DNA of 64,000 bases from Bimuria novae-zelandiae CBS 107.79 (taxonomy: Eukaryota; Ascomycota; Dothideomycetes; Pleosporales; Didymosphaeriaceae), in NCBI GenBank assembly GCA_010015655.1, contig ML976682.1, positions 62,001 through 126,000 on the forward strand. Reading direction: 5' to 3'. Shown one piece after another: positions 35,502-46,882 of the stretch (positions are counted from its first letter, which is position 1; the number at the start of each line of letters is the position of its first letter). The notes below the pieces were generated by a model. The model ran no database searches, was not told the origin of the DNA, and was given only the letters and a program-made list of their open reading frames with translations. Position numbers and translations under genes: made by a program.

Positions 35502-37316
35502 TGTTGCAAAAGGCACCTTGCTAGAGCTTTCTGCGCTGGCTAGGGTTGAGCCAAGCAGCTAAGCAGCCAAGCACGCGATCCCCTAAACTTATAAATAGCT
35601 AGTTATTATAGAGCTTCCTCTTCTTAATAAACTTTATTTTTAAACTTTTTAATTATTATAACTATGCGCTATAGTTATAAGTCTAGTACTTTTATAATAC
35701 TTTATAATATACTTACTTTATACTAGCTAATAATTATAGTAATAAACTATTTTTTACTTTTTATTATGCTTATGCTTACGTCTCGACGCTTATAACTTAT
35801 AATAAAGCTAAACTATATAATAACTACTATAAAGCTTTTAGTAAGTAACTAACTTATAAATTATAACTTATTCCTATCTTAGTATGCGTAGCTTAAGTAC
35901 CACGCGAAGGCTTAAGGGATATAAAGTTATATTAACCTTAAGGCTCTTAAGTAGATAAATATACACGACTAGGCTCTAGAGCTACTAGATATAAATACTA
36001 AAAGTAAGCCTTATATATAATAGCGTAAGTACTATAAGCTAGAGTCTACTATTTATAATTAGCTTATAATAAAGCTTTAGGCACTTTAAAACTAAGTTAA
36101 TATTATAATTAATTTATAAAAGCTAAAGCTTATAATATTATAATTAAGTAAGTAGTAGACGCTGTAAGCGCTAATTAAAGAACTTAAAAATAATTTCTAT
36201 CTAAGCGATAATAATTAGAAGGAGCAGGTACAACATATATATACAGAGGTTACCCTACGCCCACAGAGCAGCAGAACAACAGACATAACTAAATAGCTAT
36301 CTGAATAGAACCGCGCACACGCTAACGCTATACTTCTAGATCTCTTAAAGATAAAGGGTACGCTGCCAATAAAGGATTTCCTACGCTTAGCACTATAATA
36401 TAACTATAAGTAGGCTTAGAGAGAGCTTAATAACCTATCGCGACTAGGCGCAGTAGCAACTCTATTTTTAAAAGGATACGCTCGCTGGCTCGCGCAGCTT
36501 GACTAAACAACTAAGCACGTAAGTATATACGCTACGCTTAGAGGGCGCACTCCTAATACAAGCTATAAGTGCTTATATAGAGTAAATAGCTAGCATTAAT
36601 AAAAGCTTATAAAGTGTAACCGCCTTTAGTACGCGCTTTAAAGAAAAGTATTTTATAAGTTTTATAATAAGCTTATAAGTAAGGAGATTAGTAAAATTAA
36701 AAGCTAGATTTAAAAAAAATTAGTAAAAAGTATTATTAACTAAGCTTAAATATAAGGGATAGGTAGTAGACCCTCTTCTACTCTTTTTAGGGAATATTAA
36801 AGTATAGATTATAATAAGCTTATAAGTAAGTAAGCCTTTACTAGCTAAGCGCTATAATTTTATAGCTACTTATTTTTTTTATTTATCTACGCAGGTACTT
36901 GCACGGGTTACGTTATAAGTAAATAGTTACCTTTAAATATTTATTAAAGCTCTATAGTAGGAGTACGCTACTCCTTTTCTACCTTTTTCTTAGAACTATA
37001 TATAAACTAGCTACTTAGACTAATTACCTAGCAAGCTAAAGATCTAAGCTAGATACCTTTTAAGCTCTACGCGTAAGTTTACTACCTTTTATATTTTAAG
37101 TTACTATTTAGCTTATTTTACTACGCTTTATAAGCTAGGGAGTGTATTATAAAAGGCACCTTATTAAAGCTTTTTATACTAATTAAGATTAAGCTAAGTA
37201 GCTAAGTAGCTACGCACGCGATCCCTTAAACTTATAAATAGCTAGTTATTATAAAGCTTCCTCTCCTTAATAGACTATGTTTTCGAGCTCCCTAATCGTT
37301 GTGACTATGCGCCATA
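35502..37316 (+). mobile_element. Small LTR element (TRIM/LARD-like), TSD ACTTT
   Basis: Direct terminal repeats of 172 bp (35502-35673) and 174 bp (37143-37316) begin TGTTGCAAAAGGC / TGTATTATAAAAGGC and end in ATGCGCTATA / ATGCGCCATA. ACTTT flanks at 35497-35501 and 37317-37321. The paralogous site near 56115 lacks the element, confirming its ends. The 1.47-kb interior has no recognisable gag, protease, RT or integrase, so it must be non-autonomous. A less RIPed stretch at about 36230-36510 reads like a protein, with blocks such as LLDLLKIKGTLPIKDF and QRELNNLSRLGAVAT if TAG/TAA are read as Gln. I do not recognise it. Confidence 0.8.
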
Positions 37317-37347
37317 ACTTTTATTAAGAAAGCATATTTTAATAATA

Positions 37348-39106
37348 ACGTATTCCACATGCGAGCTGTGCACCCGGGCGAGCTACGTACTTTTTATTAG
37401 TAATACCAACTTATACTTCTTAATTATTACTATTACTATTAATACTACCTAAAAATAACCTACTAAAAATAATATATAATTTAAAAAATAACTTATTAGC
37501 TTTTTAGCAGGTTCGCACATTATACCTTAGCTTATTATACTTACTATAAAACCTTCAGCGCTACGTACTACTTTTTTACTATCCTCCTTACTTTCTTATA
37601 AGCGCTACCTCTTTACAAGACGCTTTTTTATAGCTACTAGCTATAGTCCTTCTATAGTAAGTAGTGTTCCTCTAGCCTATGTACATGTCCTTTTACGTAA
37701 TTTCCGCTTTATGTAAGCTATATTTACCTCCTTAAGCTCCATAATTTTGGCTTTTATTAGCTTAAATTTATACGCTATCTGATAGGCGACTTTTATAAAT
37801 AATAATAATTTTTTTACTAGTATTAAGGAGCTTTAAATAGTAGTTAAAACCCTTTTTAATACTAAGGTAGATTACTCCCTAATTTTATGCGTATTATTAG
37901 GTGTTTATAATTATTAAAGAATAAGTTTAACGAAGAGAGCTGGTAAGATCTTTATTTATATATTTAATTAATCTAATACTAACTATAGGTTAAAAGGCAC
38001 TAAGCTAGCGCTATAAAAAAACTTAATTTATTTTTTATTAATTAATACGTTAAACGCGTTAATAAACGCGAGTATGAATTTAGTTTTAGTAATGTAATTA
38101 ATATAATTTTATATTAATTACTTAACTTAGCGCAAGTACGCGTTTTTAGAAAAAAATAGCTTATATTTAGTAACTATAAGATATATAACAATTGTGACGA
38201 TATATAAAGTTAGATAATTTTAATATTTGTATAATACTATTTAAAAGTAATAGAGCTATAGCTTTTAAAGCTATTTATAGTAAGTAGCCTATATATAGCT
38301 TTTATATAGCCCTTTATACACGCTCTAAAGTACTTAATTTACGTAACTTTAAGCTTATTTATTATTTAGCTATTCTTAGAGAATATAATTCTTTATTAAG
38401 AAAGTAAGTTATCTTCAGTATACTAGCTAGCAAGGTGTGTCTTTACCTAAAAGATAATAAAGAGTTAAACTGTTTATTACTTTTTTATACTCATTTTAGC
38501 CTCTTATACCTTTTAACTAATTAAAATTTTATATATTTTTGTTAAATATGTCGTACTTTGCCTGTATATTTTATATATGTTAAAACTATTTTAATATAAT
38601 AGTAAGATTTTTATATAGTATTCTTAAGTAGTTTAGCTAATAATTATATCTTATCATAAGCTTAGGTGTATGCTTTATAATACTTAGTAATTAGTTTTTA
38701 CTAACTTAGCATTAACTACGCATAGCTAGTAGAGTATCTACTATATTTTAAACTTATATTAAAAATTATATGGTATTTTTACTTAGTGATGTTTAAAATA
38801 TATTAAATAATTATCTCCTTTTTAATTTTATAAGTTTTATTAAGTTTAGTTATATTTTAGCGTATAGGAAGATACTAGCGCGTGTATTACGTAGCGTAAA
38901 TTTAAGTATATTATACGTAGTAGTAGCGCGTTAAACTAACTAAATTTAGTTATTAAAAATAAATTATAAAGTAAGCTATATATTTACTTCTTACAAAGTA
39001 GATTAACTATTATTTTATTAAGCTATTATACGTTAATTATAAGTTAGTATAGGCTTAATAAAAGCGCGTAGCTCGCCCGGGTGCACAGCTCGCATGTAGA
39101 ATACGT
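37348..39106 (-). mobile_element. Pogo/Fot1-type DNA transposon H with near-perfect TIRs
   Basis: About 40 bp at each end are almost exact inverses (ACGTATTCCACATGCGAGCT... against ACGTATTCTACATGCGAGCT...), flanked by TA at 37346-37347 and 39107-39108. The paralogous site near 56137 lacks it. The interior is RIPed; minus-strand remnants near 38290-38480 look like the transposase DDE region. The TIR differs from families B-E and F, so it is a third family. Confidence 0.82.
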
Positions 39107-39209
39107 TATATTATTATAGAGATATCGAGCGTTAAACTTCTTAACTCTTCTTAATTTTCCTAGCAAAAGGGTGCGCATTGACCCTTAGTGCGCATTGACC
39201 CCTGAGTTA

Positions 39210-39816
39210 CGGTAGTCCGTGCACCTGAGTAGTACCTTCCACGTACGAGGAGATCGTTTTTATTGAGTCATATGCCAAGGTTTTTCGATCTGACAGCCCA
39301 ACTTTTAAACCCCTTTAAAATAATTATTAAAAAGATTGAATATATAAGAAAATAGCCCTATACCTCCCCTTTTAGGTCCTACATTTTTATAAATTAAAAT
39401 TTGATATTACGGCTGTAATGCAGCACTGTTAGATTGAAAAAACATTGGTATAGTTCTCAATAAAAACGAGCTCATCGTATACCACCTCTGACGTCAGTCA
39501 TGTGGCTACAGTTTCCCTGTGAAACAAAACGTGCATTCAGCATTCTGACCTGGCGTGACCACTAATGACGAGGATCGGTATTATGCAATCTTCACACGGC
39601 AGATCTGGTGCTGTGCTTGTCCTCAACGGTGCCAAGGACACCGAAGACCAATGCACTCATCCTTCGCGGGCAGCCGGATCCGCCTTACCTGAGGCATTGG
39701 CGAGCGCTTAGGTCAGGTGATGTGAGCGACTCGCATCCCTGTTCATGCCAGCATTTGACTGGGCTCCCCACAGGTACAGTACGCCAATGTCCGCGCGTGG
39801 GTGTACGTTGCTGCGG
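39210..39816. other. Edge of the second gene island, no gene seen
   Basis: AT-rich until about 39480, then normal composition. No supported coding region before the minus-strand frame that ends at 39817. Confidence 0.4.
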
Positions 39817-40266
39817 CTACCATGCATCGGCCCCGCGGAACTGTCTTGCTGGCCGTTCGACGGCGATACCTTTGTGGCGAGGAGCCAACGTGCTTGTGTT
39901 CATGATGAAAGAGCCCGTGTTCGTGTCGAAAGTGCCTTTATTGAAAGGGTCCATGTTCATGTCGAAAGCGCCTTTGTCGAAAGCGCCTGCGTTCATATCC
40001 AGAGGACCCATGTACGTTTGGAATTCCTCCTTGCCCATGTCGAAAGCGCTCGAGGCCATGCCACCAGAAGAGCCCAGAAACATTGTGGCTTCAGCGGCTG
40101 GATTCCCGGCTGGATTCCTAGGTACGTCCATCCGGGAATGTGGGAAAGGCTCCGGTGTCGTGTGCAGTGCTGGGGCCCTGACATCGTCGACGGAAGTAGC
40201 CGGAGTATAGCTAGGAGCACTATGCGTTGGTAGGGCGGCTGTACCGTCAAAAGGTGGCCAGCTCAA
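39817..40266 (-). CDS. Hypothetical repeat-rich protein
   Basis: A 149-residue frame. Residues about 85-118 consist of imperfect 7-11 residue repeats of the form FDKGAFDMNMDPFNKGTFD, after a Pro/Ser/Thr-rich N-terminal half. It is divergent to the zf-3CxxC gene. The plus strand is also open here (39608-40210 and 39745-40233), and I choose the minus frame only because its composition is more protein-like. It resembles no family I know. An intron upstream or downstream is possible. Confidence 0.35.
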   Translation of the reverse strand: MSWPPFDGTAALPTHSAPSYTPATSVDDVRAPALHTTPEPFPHSRMDVPRNPAGNPAAEATMFLGSSGGMASSAFDMGKEEFQTYMGPLDMNAGAFDKGAFDMNMDPFNKGTFDTNTGSFIMNTSTLAPRHKGIAVERPARQFRGADAW

Positions 40267-40607
40267 ACCGGCTCTTTATAAAGTCACTCTCTATGTCAGA
40301 CCTGGGCGAAGCGAACTCTTCGGAAAGCGATCCCTCCTGCAGCACGCTCTCCACTTCTGTCTGCAGCCCTGACTTGCTTCTCTTCATTTCCTGCATCCTC
40401 GTCCTCATCATTTGTGTGCTGTCGTTGGTGAAAGTGAGAAAGAGGGAGTTAGCTTATGAGAGAACGCATTTGTTTACAGTGCGAGTTGCTTCTTTAGCGC
40501 GCCTTCCGCTTTCACCACACAACACTAGCCGTCTCAAAGGTTTTCACGATGCTTATACCTACTCTCGTCACGTCAATCATTACAAAGAAATTCGTCCCGC
40601 CGCCACC

Positions 40608-41114
40608 ATGGCCAAGAAGAAGTCGAACAAGAACTCCAACGGCCGCGCTGAAGTCTCCGTCCAACTCAGGTCCAGCTTCTTGTACCCGGAGTTGCATGAG
40701 GATGTGCTGGAGGCCGTCTTTTCATTCATCGGCACCATCACTTTCCATCTTACGCCTACTTCCCACGACGCTGTCAACGTGTATAGGACGAACGTGATGG
40801 GAAAATTCACTTGCACCGACAACAACTGTCAGGCTAAAGGTTGGGGCAGCAAGAAAGTCTCGGTCGTTATCAGCAAGTACTACGGAAACGAGTACAACGC
40901 TGTCGTATACGGTCAGCGATGCAAGGAGTGCAATCATCTCGGCGACTTGCACCTCGATAAAGATTCGTACATCGAGCGTGTTGCATATCGACTAAAGAAG
41001 TGGGATGGTGTTAAGATGGGCAAAACATACCACACGAGGAAGCAGGGACTGCCGCATAAGCGTGACCTGTGTGAAGGATGCAAGCGTGGCTTGTGTTCCG
41101 AGGAAGGTGATTAG
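40608..41114 (+). CDS. zf-3CxxC zinc-binding domain protein
   Basis: 168 residues in one exon, with a strong start context (CCACCATGG). After a basic N-terminus (MAKKKSNKNSNG) come a helical segment (FLYPELHEDVLEAVFSF) and the 3CxxC zinc-binding pattern: GKFTCTDNNC (Cys 69 and 74), YGQRCKECNHLG, YIERVAYRLKKW and the terminal LCEGCKRGLC. The domain occurs in receptor-transporting proteins of animals and many fungal proteins. A role in protein or RNA binding is inferred, not shown. An upstream extension in the same frame to 40227 has no start context of comparable quality. The gene is intact. Confidence 0.9.
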   Translation: MAKKKSNKNSNGRAEVSVQLRSSFLYPELHEDVLEAVFSFIGTITFHLTPTSHDAVNVYRTNVMGKFTCTDNNCQAKGWGSKKVSVVISKYYGNEYNAVVYGQRCKECNHLGDLHLDKDSYIERVAYRLKKWDGVKMGKTYHTRKQGLPHKRDLCEGCKRGLCSEEGD

Positions 41115-42383
41115 TCGCCAGGGCCATGGCACACGAGCAGAGAAGTGTAACTCTGGTATGCTATTCGAGCCTATGTTTGATGCTTAGAAAGTATGCTTAT
41201 TATAACCTTAGGTTCCCTTCAGTGACTAGAAGGTTACCTGTTCGCTCTTAGCCGGCCACGTCACCTTATCCACGAAATTGGCATCCAGAAGAGCAAGCTT
41301 GCTGTTTTATCTGTATTGGAAATTGAAGTGGCACAGCCAACCGAAACGCTTAAGAAGATTACGAGCTAGAGATTTACGTCCCTACTGGGAGCGTGAAATT
41401 GACTCGTTTAGTACTCTGTATCTTGGCGGTCACTTACAGCTTAACTACCCTTTAGACGGGGCCTAATTCAAGCCTTTCCACTACATGTCCTATGTTTAGA
41501 TCCCGTGACTCTTAGTTTATTCCTGAAATACGGTTCTTGCAAATATCTGTTCTGTGACTCCATTTAAAAGAGTTGGTAGATAAGAAATTATTATGCTTGA
41601 TGACGCAACAATTCGAAGCGGTGCACTGGTAATTGTTTATGTGAAAGCAGCGCCGAGGTGAGCTACACTAGAATGATAATAGTGCCATGGCGCCCGTTGC
41701 GACAAAAACGCGCGGCTTTCCACCTGCTGAGGCACCTCTATACGTCTGAGAGGTCAACAATTCGACTTTCAAAGATAACTGTATGCTTGAGCCAAGCCTC
41801 TTTGCCTGACCCAAGCGTGCTCGTTTGGAGCAGCATACAGGTTAACAAAGAGAAGCATCAACTCCGATCAAGAGCAGAAAAGCCAGCCATCCTAGCGAGC
41901 CCCCACCGGCATTTTGGGACAATCTATCTAAGCTCCGGCTCACCAAGCGAGCACTGAGAGAATTAAGCTGTTGCAAGCGCATCTCGTACGCTGCAAAAGC
42001 AGTTAAGTATCGCAAATGAACGAGGGAGAGCCAACTAACTCTGTAGCGACGACCCGAGGGTCCTAAAGCCCTGGAAAACATTCTCCAGACACGGCGGTCT
42101 ATATCGGCGTTTAGAGTGGTGTCTTCAAGACTGCAGGGCGTGGAGGCGCGTTCGTCGGTCGATTAATGACTGGTGGCGACGGAGGGCGACGAGCATTATA
42201 TTTCTAGAGGCATGGTGTGAGGGAGACGCATTACGAGGAGTCTACCTGTGCCGAGGTTGTTCCGATCCAGGCAGCGACAAAACTCATTGCTCACGGGTCT
42301 ACAGTGCATCGCAGTCACCGCGAGGGCCCCTCGGCCGGCACCGAGATGATAAATCGTTCCGTCCCAGCCTCAAGCACTACTTC
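41115..42383. other. Intergenic region, no convincing gene
   Basis: Normal composition. Short frames on both strands are unrecognised. A plus-strand open stretch leads into the BCS1-like pseudogene frame from about 42080 and might be an eroded upstream exon, but it shows no family motif. Confidence 0.35.
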
Positions 42384-43792
42384 ATGTGCAGCATGACCTT
42401 CCCTATTGAGCACCAAACCGCGCGCAGGATCCAAAGCTATCTCGTGACACAGGGGCTGTCAAAGCGTCACACTTCCTTCCTCGTGGGGAAAATGGAGTTC
42501 AACAGGGCGACGCAGGAAGAGGAGTTCATAGGAGATATGTCAATGACCCTTCCCAAGGGGTGGTTCTGGTTCGAAGACCGACCGATCCAGTTTGAGCTCT
42601 TGAAACAGACAGATGACATGCAGGAATCCCTTATCAAGATAGATGACTACTACAGTGCAGGGGTTTTGGACATGACGAAGCAACTGATTCGCATCTCGAC
42701 ACCTGGCTTTTCCGATTCCCTACTTCGACGCTTCGTCGATCACATAGGCGCTAAGAGGGTCACTGAGGTGAATACGACCGTGTTATTCGAGATCAGGGAG
42801 TCCCTTCGTCGTGGCGCCAACACTTGGGCTCATCGACTCCGGACTTCGCGGTCCTTGTCGACCATCGACCTCGATGGGACGATCAAGACGGACCAACTAG
42901 AAGATTTGAACAATTCTTTTCACCCGGAGCGAAAAAGGTGGTATGCAAATAGAGGTATACCGTATCGTAGAGTCTAAATGTTCTTCGGGCCTCCAGGTAA
43001 GTTATTCTTGCACTGCTGACGTATCTGTGCTGACGCGAGGGAAAGGGACGGGCAAAAATAGCGTGTGCCACGCAATCGCAGGAAAATACAACGCAAACCT
43101 ATACATCATGAGCATGAACGAAATCGACAGCGAGCAACACATGAAAACCCTGTCCCGCGGCCCTCAGAAGGGCGATATCCTCTTACTTGAAGATATCGAC
43201 TCTGCTGGTACTGGTAGAGAGAACATGCGCGGAGAGAAGGATGTCAAGTTGAGCCCAAACGTGGCCGGCGCGGTGGAAAATAGTGTTTTAGCAAAGGCGT
43301 TAAGTCTCGGGTCGAAAATCAAAAGCCCGAGGGACCAGGACCACGCCCAAAATAACACTTTCTGATATACTAAGCGCGATTGACAGTCTGAACGACGGCA
43401 TCATCCTCATCATGACAAGCAACAAGCCCGAATCGTTGGAAAAAGCTCTTATCCGGCCAGACCGCATTGACAAACAAGTTCTGTTCGGCAACGTCGGCAA
43501 AGTCGTAGCGAAGATCATCTTCGTGCGGATATACGAGGGCGGCTCAATTGAGGCTCCACTCCTAAATGAACTAGGCGATTCATTTGCCTCAAAAATCCCA
43601 GGTGGCAAGTTGGCCCCTGCAGAAATCCAAGGCTTCCTTACAGAGCACAGTGGACGACCGGAGGCAGCTATTGCAGATCTCGATCAGTGGGTTACCAACG
43701 TACTAGCCGCAAAAGAAGCAGGTAAAAACATCGTTGGTAACAATGGCGACGAGACCACTGTCGCAACTTCTACCGGCAGAAGCCCTTGCTGA
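42384..43792 (+). pseudogene. BCS1-like AAA ATPase, decayed
   Basis: The N-terminal BCS1-type domain is readable (42384-42977), ending with SRSLSTIDLDGTIKTDQLED and WYANRGIPYRR, the usual lead-in to the AAA core. There a TAA (42975-42977) stands where a Tyr codon is normal, directly before MFFGPPG. A 49-bp intron (42997-43045, GTAAGT...AAG) rejoins to GPPGTGKNS, so the Walker A Ser/Thr has become Asn. Walker B (DILLLEDIDSAG) is intact. Between about 43340 and 43365 the frame shifts by one before ITLSDILSAIDS, TSNKPESLEKALIRPDRID and the C-terminus. Three independent lesions argue for a pseudogene. BCS1 proper is a mitochondrial chaperone for complex III; fungi carry many BCS1-like paralogues of unknown role, and this is one of those. 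Confidence 0.85.
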
Positions 43793-43889
43793 AGCGGGTA
43801 TTCGGTGTGAAGTAGGCACAGATTTGAAGAAATACGGAAGGGGCTGAACATAGACGGTAAAACCAGTGTCGAAAATAAGAATGAAAATT

Positions 43890-45709
43890 TCATTGCTCAT
43901 GATTATGCTGGAAGGGTATACTCTTCCTCCGCTGCAAACTCTCCATACTAAAGTGCTTACTCGGATCGAACTTGAAGGCCTGTAGTGTTCGAATCTCTTC
44001 TCTCAGCTGCTCCGGGCTCATGTGATCTCTAGTTATGCGGTTTGTTGGACTTCGCATGCTTTCGTGTATGTCGCTGCTGGATGCTTTTGGTACGTGCAGC
44101 GGCTTCGGCACAGTCCTTGTGCTATTGTCCCGACTTATGCCTGGAGTAGGACCCACGGACTGAGAATACATACTACTACCAGAGGAGGGTGGGCCGAGGT
44201 GTGTATATCGCTGTTCGTGGGGAAGTTCGAATTCGTCGCTCATAGTCGACGGGCTTTGTTGGAGTTGATTCATTTCGATGGGTGCTGGCGGTTGCGTTGT
44301 GCTCTTGCGATCAGTGCTGTTCATCGTGTCGCTTTGTGACTGGTTCAGGGTGTTGTTTCGAGATTTCTCACCTCTAGACAAGTTGAAGGTGCCACTACGC
44401 GATATATTGCCCAGATTACTGCGCAGTGATGCAAAGGGGGATGAGGCTTTCGACATAGCGCGCCTAAGCTTCTTGCCCTTGGCTTGAATAAGTTTTGGAA
44501 GGCAGAGTGCACATGCGACGACGAATCCGAGAGTGCATTCGGCCTCGGTCCAGAGACCAATGAATAGCGCGTTGTGGGAAACGTCAGCTTCGGTGATAAC
44601 TGGCGCAATCTTGACCGTGAACACGATACGCATAGCTGAGGCGACGCATGCTCTGGGACTGTATAAGCATAGGGTAGAGACGCCGAGGAATAAAGTACTT
44701 ACAGTAATCCCGTAGCGAACAACAGCGTGACAGCAATCTTCCTTCCTAATGGTACGTTAAGCCGCCATAATCCAGAAGTAGGCAAAATCAGGATGATGAT
44801 ATCGGAGGCCATGTTGAAAGCACCTTGCGTTAGGGTAATGTCGTTCACATCAGAGCATTTCGCATCAGGTGTAAGTTTGTTCCATATGGCTACTCTTGGC
44901 ACACAATAGAAGGCAGTCCTGTGCAAGTGGTTAGTTAGTGACGATAACTGAAAAGCCAGAAGGGCGCACCAGAAGAGCAAAACAGTGTACAAGATAATAC
45001 ACGAGATAATTGTTCCCCACGCCCCGAAAAACATTGGTCGGTTGACGCTGCGACTAGGAGCGAAGAGTCGAAGATATTGGACGAGGATGGCCATCTTCAC
45101 GAAAAAGCTTAGTGGACAGTATACTAACTGTCCTATATTCGCCCACTGGTTATGTTAGTTGTGCTCATAGCATACGTCGAGTCAGGAAATCTTACGTAGA
45201 GCTGGTGAAATAGTTGATCGTTTGTGACCTGCCATTGATGGACGCCCGATCCCCACTTCACCATCTGGTAGCCGATTCCAACTTCTGCTAAGATAAGCGG
45301 CTACTGTGCGTTAGCTACGATTCCATGGCCCGAAAACCACACATACGAACGTTATGAACAGAAAGTCTGCATGTTTATCAGTGAACAACGTCCCTGCGTC
45401 AAGGAAGAGATACTCACAATCTGCAAGCTCGAAAGATTTCACAATGGCCAGCTTGGTGTAAATTCTAACGATGAGTAGGATCCCAGCGGAAGCAATACAG
45501 GCGATTGCAGCGATCAAAAACCAGTTTTGATCGGGCCCATCTACTGTCATTGTCATGTCGGCTCCAGGCGGTACAGCGTCGCCCATCATGCCAGGTAGTG
45601 CGAGAAGTATTGGCAGTGGGTCCACACCAGGCGGAATTCCTAATTTAGCAGCCAGCATTGCTGGATCCTCTCTGGCAACCATGCCGAGTCCATTAGCTAT
45701 AGGTGCCAT
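43890..45709 (-). CDS. Pth11-like / rhodopsin-domain seven-TM receptor
   Basis: Six exons fit on the minus strand: 45709-45418, 45366-45347, 45300-45196, 45127-44970, 44918-44703 and 44658-43890, giving 519 residues. All introns are 44-68 bp with GT...AG ends and consistent phases. Exon 2 is a 20-nt microexon. Intron 4 (51 bp) is in frame and open, but it contains a CTAAC branch site and its removal gives FWTAFYCVPRVAIWNKL, the family pattern. Other hallmarks are GYQMVKWGSGVHQW, FFVKMAILVQYLRLFAP, FNMASDIIILILPTSGLW and the final helix ending CALCLPKL. The C-terminal cytoplasmic tail of about 180 residues is Ser/Thr-rich. This fungal family senses surfaces or nutrients; its ligands are unknown. 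The N-terminus is unusually Pro/Gly/Met-rich. Confidence 0.88.
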
Positions 45710-46882
45710 CTCGTGTTCGTGCTTGTGTTTGACGGTTGCGCCAGCCTTGGAGCCAAATTGGCGTAACCTGCAAAGTGGGACATGAATGGATCAAGAGCCG
45801 GTAGACGAGTAGCAGTAGCTGTCAAACATGTTAAGATAGATGGATTCGGACTTTGCTCGTCCTCCTGACTACTCTCCGGTGGCTTGCGGGGGACCTGAGA
45901 AGTTCCCTGAAACGGGTAGTGGGAGAAACCATCGCCACACCTGGAAGTTGATGTGGCGCGATACAGGCGCTGTCACTCCGCCGCCGTGATAATGTCTACT
46001 ACGCCCGCGTCACGTCTCGAGGCGTGCGTCTTGCTTGCGACCGCGGTGGGCGGCAGCCGGGCGCAATATCGCTCGCGTGAGCGTAGCTTACTGTCAGGTC
46101 GGGAGTTTTGGCGAGGGTTGGGGGCCGGATCTGCATGAGACAAGTGATTCGTTGCGTGATTGGGTCGGACTCCATCATGTCTATGTTTGAACTCCGATGC
46201 TCCCAACGCGGGCCTTACAAATTGTCTACAGTATATTGTTGTACTACGTGGCGATGGGACCGAAAGTCCGTTTCTCGAAACCGTATGCTGCGTAAGGTGA
46301 CCCACAAGGCAGCCTTACGTGACCCAGGTGTCAGGTTGCCGTGACCCAACGATGTAGGAGCAACAATCTTAAAGCGGGAGGTGCACCTCTCCACGTGGTG
46401 AGTCTATTCCCGGAAACAGTGAGGACAGCTGGACTGGGGTATTGTACTTCCTCGTTGCTTTACATGGTTAGTCGCACTTGAGCATTTACAGTATATATCC
46501 GATGACCGACAGTGGGACGGGCATGACCGCAGCGGCGCGCGTGAGACAACGCGTACAACCTCTTCGTTTCTGCAATTCAGTACGTGAGTGGCGTAGCCCC
46601 GAAGCTTCGCACTCGTTCGCCGTCGGACGCTCTTCAAAAACAGGAGCTTTTGTCATCGAGCTGGGCCTGCAGTCAGCAATAGTCAGCACGTCGGCTTCCA
46701 TTTGCAAATGGCCTTCCTTTGGCTCTCCATTCCGTGAAACAAAGCGGTGGCTATGGCTGGTGTGGGTACGTGAATTGGATGTGCAAAAGACCGGTCTTGA
46801 GCTCGAATTGGTATTGCGCAACGACAGGTGAGATTTCTGGTACTTTTGAAGTATTGAAATGGAGCGTGCCGTTCGCGACTAG
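45710..46882. other. Upstream region of the receptor; no gene seen
   Basis: Normal composition, with overlapping short frames on both strands at about 45950-46300 and 46480-46830 that resemble nothing. It should contain the receptor promoter. RIPed repeat begins at about 46883. Confidence 0.4.

Larger units (their letters stand above)
27739..39209. repeat. Large composite repeat, copy 1 (paralogue of 46883-56246)
   Basis: Sequence outside both ends of pogo element D matches sequence outside both ends of element E. On the left, about 100 bp begins with TAATCTAAA and runs to ACTATAATATA. On the right, the shared flank runs from the transposon to a doubled GTGCGCATTGACCC motif and CTGAGTTA at about 39209. 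This copy additionally contains a small LTR element and another TIR element. The identity of the outer repeat itself is unknown. Confidence 0.75.
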
